From contig CAZFDE010000058.1 of assembly GCA_964517795.1 (NCBI GenBank), positions 1 to 16,859 of the forward strand: DNA of 16,859 nucleotides, in the 5' to 3' direction. Position numbers and translations under genes: made by a program. Every line of letters starts with the position of its first letter. The stretch's first letter is position 1. The notes under the pieces were generated by a model that saw only the letters and a list, made by a program, of their open reading frames with translations, ran no database searches and was not told the origin of the DNA. Below, in pieces: positions 6,818-13,211 of this stretch. Origin of the DNA: CAZFDE01 sp964517795. Lineage in GTDB: Bacteria > Planctomycetota > Phycisphaerae > Sedimentisphaerales > Anaerobacaceae.

Positions 6818-7498
6818 TTATTTTTTCTTTTTCTTAACCGCGGTTTTTTTCTTTCGCGTTTTTTTAGTGCGTGTCTTTATTTTCGTTTTCACTTTCGGGG
6901 TATGGCTTTCGCGCCGAAGCAGACCGTAAAATTCATAGCCGTTTTTCGCTGTGATCTGCCGAGTCAAAAAGCCCTCAATGTCCGACAGGTCGGCATCCGG
7001 ATGGACCAATTCCTGGCTTTTGAGATAATCGATCATCTCTTTGCTCAAAGGGATTGAATGACCCCCAAAACATGTCAGCATCATATAATCCACGATAAAA
7101 GGCGTCGTGCCTTCGAGTTTTTCAAGCTGCTGCTTGGCCGGACGTTTGCCCAGTTTTTTAAGCGCATCGAGGGTGATTGAATGATAGCGAATAAACACAG
7201 ATCGCAGTGCACCGATCAATTGCTGGGCGACAGCGACCGCGGGTTTGCCTTCGGCATCGATCACTTCGGCGATCTCCTCGGGTTTGGAAACCCGCAGGTC
7301 GTTATAATCTATAAAATAATCCTTGATCTTTTTCAGCGAAGAGGACACCTGGCTGTCGGTCAGGTGTTCCGTCAGTGCCGCCGCTACCATCGCCTCGACC
7401 GGATCCTCATGGGTTATCTTTGTGACTTTCGGATGTGCTTTTTTCATCGCACGGTAACACTTTTGAATTTTTTGCGAATATACTTTGCTGTCTTTCAT
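6818..7498 (-). CDS. HhH-GPD (endonuclease III-like) fold protein lacking catalytic residues, with Lys-rich tail
   Basis: A 226-residue protein that lines up with the helix-hairpin-helix glycosylase core of endonuclease III (Nth). DPVEAMVAAALTEHLTDSQV (32-51) matches Nth SPFELLIAVLLSAQATDVSV. LEGTTPFIVDYMMLTCFG (128-145) matches the HhH segment LPGVGRKTANVVLNTAFG, and IPLSKEMIDYL (149-159) matches the segment holding the catalytic Asp. The catalytic Lys of Nth is replaced by Phe134 and the catalytic Asp by Ser152. The C-terminal four-Cys iron-sulfur motif is absent and is replaced by a tail made mostly of Lys, Arg and Thr (202-226). It may bind nucleic acid without glycosylase activity, but its function is unknown. 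It sits 29 nt after rbfA, with AGGA just before the ATG. Confidence 0.6.
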   Translation of the reverse strand: MKDSKVYSQKIQKCYRAMKKAHPKVTKITHEDPVEAMVAAALTEHLTDSQVSSSLKKIKDYFIDYNDLRVSKPEEIAEVIDAEGKPAVAVAQQLIGALRSVFIRYHSITLDALKKLGKRPAKQQLEKLEGTTPFIVDYMMLTCFGGHSIPLSKEMIDYLKSQELVHPDADLSDIEGFLTRQITAKNGYEFYGLLRRESHTPKVKTKIKTRTKKTRKKKTAVKKKKK

Positions 7499-7527
7499 TT
7501 TATCCTGCCTGAAAAAGTTCTGTCGGT

Positions 7528-7917
7528 TTACAGTGTTTCGGGGTCACCCGCTTCGTCGGTGTCCATATATTCAGCCGCAACTTCATCGATCAATTTCATC
7601 GTATCCAGGGTACGCTTAAATTGCGTGTCGAACCGCAATGTCAGCACCGGACAGAATTTACCGCTGATCGCGGATGCCACGAACGATTGAATCCGAGGGC
7701 GCGCGTGTTCAATCGCCGCCATGGTTTGTCGCTGATGCGTATCATCGGTACCGAAGACGCTGAGATAGACATTCGATTTGCGTAAATCCGCCGACACTTC
7801 CACACGAGTGACACTGATAAATCCTTCAATGCGGGGGTCGCTTAAGTGATTCGTGATCACATCGCTTACGGCCTGCTGTATCTGTCGTGCCACTTTTTCC
7901 TGACGTCTGCTTACCAT
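7528..7917 (-). CDS. rbfA: Ribosome-binding factor A
   Basis: RbfA is a KH-fold protein that binds the 30S subunit late in assembly and aids 16S rRNA 5'-end maturation and cold adaptation. The 129-residue product begins MVSRRQEKVARQIQQAVSD. It shows the family pattern of an N-terminal helix with R-x-x-R/K-V-x-x-x-I, then L-S-D-P-R-I-x-G-F-I-S-V-T-R-V-E-V-S-A-D-L-R, the Y-L-S-V-F-G strand, and L-R-F-x-x-D-x-x-F-x-R-T near the end. ATG 7917 is chosen because AGGA is 7 nt upstream. A longer reading from GTG 7950 lacks an SD and adds residues not expected in the family. It lies 39 nt after infB, the usual neighbour. Confidence 0.95.
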   Translation of the reverse strand: MVSRRQEKVARQIQQAVSDVITNHLSDPRIEGFISVTRVEVSADLRKSNVYLSVFGTDDTHQRQTMAAIEHARPRIQSFVASAISGKFCPVLTLRFDTQFKRTLDTMKLIDEVAAEYMDTDEAGDPETL

Positions 7918-7956
7918 CGGTCTATCCTGATGTGAGGCCGTGTTTCGCACATATCG

Positions 7957-10614
7957 CTATAATGCCCGGGCCACCTGAACAATTTTGTAAAACTCCATCA
8001 CATCGTCAATTTTCAAGTCATCGTAATTCACCAGTTTGATCCCGCATTCGAATCCGTTCTTGACTTCCCGCACATCGTCCTTGAAGTGTTTCAGCGAATC
8101 GATACTCAGGTTATCCCGGATCACAATGTTGTCGCGGATCAAACGCACTTTCGCCGATTTGGCGGCGATGCCGTCGTTGACATAACAACCGGCAATTGTC
8201 CCCAGCCGTGAGACTTTAAACGTCTGCCGTACGACGGCCCGGCCAAGCACCTCTTCTTTTTCTTCCGGTTCGAGCAACCCGACCATTGATTTTTGCAGGT
8301 CTTCGGTGATACGATAAATGATATTATAAAGCCGAATATCGACCCCTTTGGACTCGGCAAGTTTGGCAACTTGTTCGTCGCTGGAAACATTAAAGCCGAT
8401 GATAATCGCATTCGACGCTTCGGCCAGAACCACATCGCCTTCGGTGATCCCGCCGGGAGCCGCATGGAGAATTTTTATTTTTACTTCATCCGTGCTTAAT
8501 TCGGACAGATACTGTTTGAGCACATCGACCGATCCCTGGACATCCGCCCGGATAATGATATTCAATTCCTTGACATTGCCCGCTTCGATCTGGCTGAACA
8601 GATTGTCCAGCGTCACCTGGCTTCGAGAGGCCAGCGTCTTTTCACGAGCGTGTGCTTCGGCCTCCTCGGCGGCAGACTTGGCGCGGTTCATATCCTGAAG
8701 AACGAAAAATCGGTCGCCGGCTTCCGGTACATCACTGAGTCCGGTTACCTCAACCGGCATGGAACTGACGGCGGATTTGATACTTTTGCCAAAGCTGTTT
8801 CGCAGGGTTTTCACGCGGCCGTAGCTGGTGCCGGCCAGAATCACATCCGATTTTGAGAGCTTGCCTTCTTTAATCAACAGCGTCGCCACCGGCCCGTGTG
8901 ACTGTGTTTTGCGGGCTTCGACCACCCAGCCGTTCGCCGGGATCGTATCGTCGGCTTTGAGTTCCAGTAATTCGGCGATATAATCCAGGTGTTCGAGCAG
9001 ATACTCAATCCCTTCGCCTGTCACCGCACTGGTTTTGACCACTTCCGTATCGCCGCCCCATTCGGCCGGGGTCAGTTCGTGTTCCGAAAACTGCGAATAA
9101 ATCCGATTAATATCGACGCCCGGCAGATCGATCTTATTCAGCGCGATAATAATCGGCACTTCGGCGGCCTTGGCGTGATGGATCGCTTCGACCGTCTGGG
9201 GCATCACCCCGTCATCCGCCGCGACGACCAGGACTACGACATCGGTCATATTCGCACCGCGGGCCCGCATGGCCGTGAACGCTTCATGCCCGGGCGTATC
9301 CAAAAAGGTGACGACCTTATCATTTTCCAATCCGACCTGATAAGCCCCGATATGCTGTGTAATGCCGCCTGCTTCGGTATCGGTAATTTGGGTCGATCGA
9401 ATTTTGTCCAGCAGAGAGGTCTTGCCGTGATCGACATGCCCCAGCATCGTTGCAACAACCGATCGCTTCTTCAGGTGTTTGCGCGGCATTTCCTCGAATT
9501 CTTTGAGAATCTCATCTTCGGCCGAGCTTTTCTTTTCAATCACCAGTTCGGTACCGTATTCGATCGCGATCAACTCGGCCACATCCGATCCGATCGTTTG
9601 GTTCGCAGTGACCATCACGCCCTGAGTCATGGCCTTAGCGATAATATCCGATATTTTGACGGCCAGGGCCGCTGACAGGTCTTTGATCGTGATCGGCTCG
9701 GAAAGCATTACCTTTGCCGGTCGTTGTATCTCAGCCGCGGCTTCGGCCTTGGTCTTCGAGGTGATCTTACGCTTAGGCCGCAATCGGATTCCTTCTCCAC
9801 GAGCCGCGTTCAATCGGGCTTTGCGTTCCTCAATATCCCGCTGTCGCCATTTGCCCTCTTTGCGGGAGGGTTCCTCTTTGGCGGATTTGCGACGCCCGTG
9901 TGTGCGTTCTTTGTGATGTTTCGATCCCTTTTTCGAGGTTTTTTCGCCCAAGAATAATCCCGATGTTTCATCGGAGATCAAAGGTTGGGTCAATTCTTCG
10001 TCAAATCGTTTTCGCGGTTTCGCCCTGCTTGGACGTGGCGGCGGAGAAGGTTCTTCCGGTGCAAATCCGATCACCTTCGGCCCGGAAAGTTCGGCCGGTG
10101 CCGGTTTATCCAGCATCGGGCCGGCGGGGACCACCGGTTCGGGCTTTTTTGGTTTTTGAGGAGGTTTGACCTTTGGCTTGTCTTTCGGTTTTGCCTCAGG
10201 TTTAGTTTCAGGTTCGGCTTCGACCGGTTCGGTCGCTGGGTCTCCTGAAGTCGGTACTTGTTCCTCCCCGGCGGGTGCTTCAGCCGGCGGCATTTGGGTC
10301 TCAACCGGAGCTTCCTGCACCGGCGGTGCCTCTACCGTTTCAGTCGCTGCAGCGGCCTGCGTTGGTTCGGGCTCTTTTTTCTTGCGTGATCGTTTGCGAC
10401 GGCGAACCTTCTTCAGATCGACTTTTTCGCTTGTTTCGACGGTAGAAACATTTTCCCCTTCGATGAACCATTCGCGGATCGTTGCCGCCAGACCCGCCGA
10501 GATCGTGGACATGTGGTTCTTGACATCCAGACCTTCATCCTGGCACTTCTTAACGATAGCCTTACTCTGAACGCCAAGTTCTTTTGCTAATATATATACA
10601 CGGGTCGTTGCCAT
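7957..10614 (-). CDS. infB: Translation initiation factor IF-2
   Basis: A GTPase that delivers fMet-tRNA to the 30S subunit and promotes subunit joining; 885 residues. The N-terminus MATTRVYILAKELGV starts a first IF2_N domain. Then comes a disordered linker of about 250 residues rich in Pro, Glu, Ala and Lys, a basic stretch near 240-300, and a second IF2_N domain (about 310-365). The GTPase domain has GHVDHGKTS (about 392-400), a G-G-I-T-Q-H-I-G switch, DTPGH (about 439-443), NKID (about 493-496) and a S-A-V-T-G-E-G segment. Domains II, III and IV follow to the C-terminus. ATG 10614 is preferred; a GTG two codons upstream (10620) is possible. The nusA-infB gap is 24 nt, which supports one transcript. 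Confidence 0.97.
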   Translation of the reverse strand: MATTRVYILAKELGVQSKAIVKKCQDEGLDVKNHMSTISAGLAATIREWFIEGENVSTVETSEKVDLKKVRRRKRSRKKKEPEPTQAAAATETVEAPPVQEAPVETQMPPAEAPAGEEQVPTSGDPATEPVEAEPETKPEAKPKDKPKVKPPQKPKKPEPVVPAGPMLDKPAPAELSGPKVIGFAPEEPSPPPRPSRAKPRKRFDEELTQPLISDETSGLFLGEKTSKKGSKHHKERTHGRRKSAKEEPSRKEGKWRQRDIEERKARLNAARGEGIRLRPKRKITSKTKAEAAAEIQRPAKVMLSEPITIKDLSAALAVKISDIIAKAMTQGVMVTANQTIGSDVAELIAIEYGTELVIEKKSSAEDEILKEFEEMPRKHLKKRSVVATMLGHVDHGKTSLLDKIRSTQITDTEAGGITQHIGAYQVGLENDKVVTFLDTPGHEAFTAMRARGANMTDVVVLVVAADDGVMPQTVEAIHHAKAAEVPIIIALNKIDLPGVDINRIYSQFSEHELTPAEWGGDTEVVKTSAVTGEGIEYLLEHLDYIAELLELKADDTIPANGWVVEARKTQSHGPVATLLIKEGKLSKSDVILAGTSYGRVKTLRNSFGKSIKSAVSSMPVEVTGLSDVPEAGDRFFVLQDMNRAKSAAEEAEAHAREKTLASRSQVTLDNLFSQIEAGNVKELNIIIRADVQGSVDVLKQYLSELSTDEVKIKILHAAPGGITEGDVVLAEASNAIIIGFNVSSDEQVAKLAESKGVDIRLYNIIYRITEDLQKSMVGLLEPEEKEEVLGRAVVRQTFKVSRLGTIAGCYVNDGIAAKSAKVRLIRDNIVIRDNLSIDSLKHFKDDVREVKNGFECGIKLVNYDDLKIDDVMEFYKIVQVARAL

Positions 10615-10638
10615 ATCCACACATCCATAGGTTTAACA

Positions 10639-11916
10639 TCAGGTTTCTGACGGTTGCGGACCGTTGGCCGCGGCCTTCGGTTCGTCTTTTAAGTGTTTGC
10701 GATCAAATTCTTCGCGCCGCCGCTGCTGTTCCAGCAGATTATGGGCCTGTTTCTTTTTCTCCTCGGCGGCAATTTCTTCGGCGACCGCCTCGGCCTTTTT
10801 GCACAGTTGCTCTGCCACTGATTTATCGATCTCCAACTCATCCACCAACGGCTCAGGCCCGACATCGTCCAGATCCAACGGCGAAATCACACCCAACGCA
10901 ATCAATTTGTCCAGCAGTAACTCATCGTCGAGTGCGACACTCTTGACACACTCGGCGAGTTTTTCAACCGATTGATTATATTCATCCGGTGTCAGGATAT
11001 CGATATCCCAGCCGGTTAATCGCGCCGCTAAGCGAACATTCTGGCCGTGCTTGCCGATCGCCAGACTCAACTGGTCCTCTTCGACCACGACTGTGGCCCG
11101 GCCCAGTTCAAAGCACAGGGCGATTTCACTGACTTTCGCCGGCATCAGGGCATTGGCAATCAGGATCTGGGACGATTCGTTCCATCGCACCACATCGATC
11201 TTCTCGCCGCCGAGTTCCTCGACAATATTCTTGATCCGGCTGCCGCGCATCCCCACACAGGCCCCGACCGGATCCACCTTATCGTCCTGCGACAGGACCG
11301 CAATCTTGGTGCGGTAGCCCGCTTCACGGGCGATAGCCTTGATCTCGATCACTTTTTCGGCGATCTCCGGAACTTCCAACTCGAACAACCGTCGAATAAA
11401 ATCGGGATGTGTGCGGGTAAGAATTATCTTGACCTTGCTGGATTCTTCCCGTACCTCGAGGATCAAGCAGCGAATCCGCTCGCCGCTGCGGTGATTCTGA
11501 CCCATGATCTGCTCACTTTTGGGCATCAGTCCTTCCGTGCGATGGTTCAGGTTCACGATCAGCATTCCGCTTTCGTATCGCACAACCGTCCCGCTGACAA
11601 TCGTTCCTTTTCGCTGGCTGTATTCGACATAAATACTGTCCCGTTCATCGGCGCGGATCTTCTGGATCATCACCTGTTTGGCCACCTGGGCCGGGATGCG
11701 ACCCAGATCCTTGATGCTGATCTGGGTACCGTCCTTAAAAGCGGTGATCTCGCCGGTCTGGCGGTCAATGCGAACAGCAATCTCGCTTTCCAGTTGACCA
11801 AAATGCTTTCGGGCTGCCGATATCATCGCCTCTTCCAGGTCGATAAAGATCGATTCCTTGTCGATATTCTTATCGCGAGCGATATTGTCAACGATTCGTA
11901 TCAATTCCTGATTCAT
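10639..11916 (-). CDS. nusA: Transcription termination/antitermination factor NusA
   Basis: NusA binds RNA polymerase and RNA, promotes pausing and hairpin-dependent termination, and joins antitermination complexes. The 425-residue protein has the N-terminal RNAP-binding domain (1-100), an S1 domain (about 103-167), KH1 (about 200-250, with V-G-M-R-G-S-R-I-K-N-I) and KH2 (about 255-308, with A-I-G-K-H-G-Q-N-V-R-L-A). A C-terminal part ends in a charged helix (about 375-415). The start is supported by GAAGGA 6-7 nt before the ATG. It is the first structural gene of the run nusA-infB-rbfA; rimP, its usual upstream partner, is absent here. An intrinsic terminator ends about 26 nt before the start codon, so expression seems to depend on read-through from the upstream promoter. 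Confidence 0.97.
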   Translation of the reverse strand: MNQELIRIVDNIARDKNIDKESIFIDLEEAMISAARKHFGQLESEIAVRIDRQTGEITAFKDGTQISIKDLGRIPAQVAKQVMIQKIRADERDSIYVEYSQRKGTIVSGTVVRYESGMLIVNLNHRTEGLMPKSEQIMGQNHRSGERIRCLILEVREESSKVKIILTRTHPDFIRRLFELEVPEIAEKVIEIKAIAREAGYRTKIAVLSQDDKVDPVGACVGMRGSRIKNIVEELGGEKIDVVRWNESSQILIANALMPAKVSEIALCFELGRATVVVEEDQLSLAIGKHGQNVRLAARLTGWDIDILTPDEYNQSVEKLAECVKSVALDDELLLDKLIALGVISPLDLDDVGPEPLVDELEIDKSVAEQLCKKAEAVAEEIAAEEKKKQAHNLLEQQRRREEFDRKHLKDEPKAAANGPQPSET

Positions 11917-11941
11917 CTTATGTCCTTCACATTACCCAAAC

Positions 11942-11975
11942 AAAAAAGTGGAAACGACTGCATCAATTTCCACTT
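11942..11975 (-). terminator. Intrinsic terminator in the nusA leader (candidate attenuator)
   Basis: On the minus strand AAGTGGAAA (11975-11967) pairs with TTTCCACTT (11954-11946) around a 12-nt loop, and a T run extends to 11942. The 9-bp stem is AT-rich, so it is likely of moderate strength. It stands between the nusA promoter and the nusA SD; no promoter could be seen between it and nusA. Confidence 0.75.
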
Positions 11976-11983
11976 CAATTAAA

Positions 11984-12001
11984 CCGAAAAACCATTTTCG
12001 G
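11984..12001 (-). other. Second hairpin in the nusA leader
   Basis: CCGAAAA and TTTTCGG form a perfect 7-bp stem with a TGGT loop, extendable by G-U pairs. It directly precedes the terminator hairpin and overlaps a 14-codon ORF (ATG 12023 to TAA 11979). It could compete with or time the folding of the terminator. An alternative short stem CGGC-ATG-GCCG would exclude it. Confidence 0.45.
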
Positions 12002-12028
12002 CCATGCCGCAATTAGGATCCATCACCG

Positions 12029-12046
12029 TTACATTATATGCCTCCT
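12029..12046 (-). promoter_or_regulatory. Perfect Shine-Dalgarno with an AUG-UAA start-stop
   Basis: Minus strand: AGGAGG (12046-12041), six nt (CATATA), ATG (12034-12032) and at once TAA (12031-12029). It is the strongest SD-like string I noticed in the window, yet it opens no reading frame. It may stall or recruit a ribosome in the nusA leader. Confidence 0.5.
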
Positions 12047-12154
12047 GCGATCATCCAACATTCCTTTGCGACCCTGAAGCAGAACCACGCGACTACCAAC
12101 TGCCATATGCGCAACAGCACACGCAGACACCCACGTTGCCCGGTTAAAACTCAC
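12029..12154 (-). CDS. Candidate 41-residue leader ORF upstream of nusA
   Basis: A GTG start at 12154 preceded by AGGA with 7-nt spacing opens a 41-codon frame. The predicted peptide has a hydrophobic N-terminal half (ATWVSACAVAHMAVG) and a basic end (DDRRRHIM). The final sense codon is the ATG of an AGGAGG-associated ATG-TAA pair. No family is recognised. The frame could be chance, since it is short and in a region that may act as RNA. The SD spacing and its place between promoter and terminator are the reasons for listing it as a possible leader peptide. Confidence 0.3.
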   Translation of the reverse strand: MSFNRATWVSACAVAHMAVGSRVVLLQGRKGMLDDRRRHIM

Positions 12155-12233
12155 TGTTCAATCCTGTTTTCATTCGTAAACCAATGCCTTTTGACGTTTT
12201 GGCTCTGGCAGCCTAATTCTTAATAAAGCGCTT

Positions 12234-12261
12234 ATTATAGATCAATCGACCGGGTTGTCAA
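12234..12261 (-). promoter_or_regulatory. Near-consensus promoter of the nusA operon
   Basis: Minus strand TTGACA (12261-12256), a 16-bp spacer and TATAAT (12239-12234): both hexamers are perfect. The start site should be near 12227, giving a leader of about 310 nt to the nusA ATG. Confidence 0.85.
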
Positions 12262-12431
12262 TGATAATACAATTTTTAATAAAAATATGCCCAAAAACAG
12301 TCTTGACCCGAATATATTGCCCATTTTAACATTCTTTTCAGTCGAATCTGTTTTCCGTTTCACAATTCTAACCATTCATAATGATATGATTAATCCAATG
12401 TTCGCTTAACACTGTTGTTTTCGATGCGAAT
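12262..12431. other. AT-rich spacer with no recognised gene
   Basis: This is the remainder of the 515-bp gap between nusA and the next gene. It is AT-rich, with scattered short A/T runs and a TTTTT-att-AAAAA palindrome near 12272-12284. No terminator for the 12432-13112 gene, no RNA gene and no convincing ORF was seen. Confidence 0.5.
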
Positions 12432-13112
12432 TTACTGAACCTCGATTTTCAATGCCGCTTGCCGGGCTTGGATATCAATGCGATTGATCCGCATCTCGGC
12501 AAGTACCATGTAAAACACCGGTTCGATCGGCTGGTCATCCAGCAGTGAGGCGGCCAGCTTCGCCTGCCAGTCCGAAGGCTCGATCTGCTGCCGCTCAAAT
12601 TCCTTTTTCAGCTCTTTTCGGGCGATCGATTTGGCAATCGCGGTGATCGGCAGCGACCCGAGCCTGACCGTATCCAGATGCAGCACCATCCGATCGGATT
12701 CAATATTCCGCGGTTCGATCACAACTGTTACAATCGTTTCCACTACTGCTTTTGCCCGAGCCATCAGGGTGATCCTGTTTTTGCGCAACACAATCTGCGG
12801 ACAATGCAATTCGAACGGCCCACAGGGTTTCGGCCACGATTCGCGGCTGATGATATCCTGAAGCCCGGCTTCGGTCAGAACCAGCTCGGATTGGCCTTTT
12901 TTTTGAAGCATCTCATACAATACGGTCATCACTTTATGCGTTAGATACGGACTGACGATATCGTCGGTGATTACCTGCGGCTGCTTAAACGACGCCGGCT
13001 GGTTTTTCAGCAGCATCAAGATGAATAAAAACACAACGCACACCGCCGCCAATGCGATCAAAAGTGTCCGACGCCATTTTCTTTTTGCTTTTGTTTTTCC
13101 TTTTGTTTCCAA
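12432..13112 (-). CDS. Membrane-anchored periplasmic protein of unknown function
   Basis: A 226-residue protein with a very basic N-terminus (ten Lys/Arg in the first 15 residues), one TM segment (about 16-35), and a predicted extracytoplasmic part of about 190 residues. The topology follows the positive-inside rule. The β-rich part with L-V-L-T-E-A-G-L-Q-D-I-I (77-88) and V-R-L-G-S-L-P-I-T-A-I (149-159) vaguely recalls lipid-binding YpmS/DUF2140 or LmeA/DUF2993 proteins, but this is not secure. The only possible early start is TTG 13112, since an in-frame TGA lies six codons upstream and no ATG occurs before the TM segment. Its SD (GAAGG) is 12 nt away, so initiation may be weak. It diverges from pyrF across a shared promoter region. 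Confidence 0.6.
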   Translation of the reverse strand: METKGKTKAKRKWRRTLLIALAAVCVVFLFILMLLKNQPASFKQPQVITDDIVSPYLTHKVMTVLYEMLQKKGQSELVLTEAGLQDIISRESWPKPCGPFELHCPQIVLRKNRITLMARAKAVVETIVTVVIEPRNIESDRMVLHLDTVRLGSLPITAIAKSIARKELKKEFERQQIEPSDWQAKLAASLLDDQPIEPVFYMVLAEMRINRIDIQARQAALKIEVQ

Positions 13113-13139
13113 TTTTCTGTTGAACCTTCAAAAAGCTTC

Positions 13140-13168
13140 TTGCCCCTGTGCCCGGCTGCGATTATAGT
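13140..13168 (+). promoter_or_regulatory. Promoter of pyrF, with an overlapping minus-strand -10
   Basis: Plus strand: TTGCCC (13140-13145), 17-bp spacer, TATAGT (13163-13168), start site near 13175. On the minus strand the same bases give a perfect TATAAT (13166-13161) facing the 12432-13112 gene, with only a T-rich -35 region. The two -10 elements share four base pairs, so the site may fire both ways. Confidence 0.6.
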
Positions 13169-13211
13169 AGCGGCCTTGAATGAAAAAATCAAAAAGAAAG
13201 GATATTCAATT

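Noticed and set aside
8989..9675. Plus-strand ORF opposite infB
   Set aside because: It lies over the conserved IF2 GTPase domain on the minus strand, and its His/Phe/Arg-rich composition is typical of an antisense frame.
11047..11982. Long plus-strand ORF of 311 codons antisense to nusA
   Set aside because: It is a shadow of the nusA coding strand, with low-complexity, non-protein-like sequence, no SD, and NusA motifs clearly on the other strand.
12045..12110. Stretch in the nusA leader resembling parts of tRNA-fMet (AGTTGGTAG and GGGTCGCA)
   Set aside because: The tRNA gene metY precedes nusA in E. coli, so it was tested. No acceptor stem, anticodon stem or T-loop can be folded and the spacing between the two matches is wrong.
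12038..12223. Plus-strand ORF of 61 codons in the nusA leader region
   Set aside because: No SD and no promoter; the strong promoter here faces the other way.
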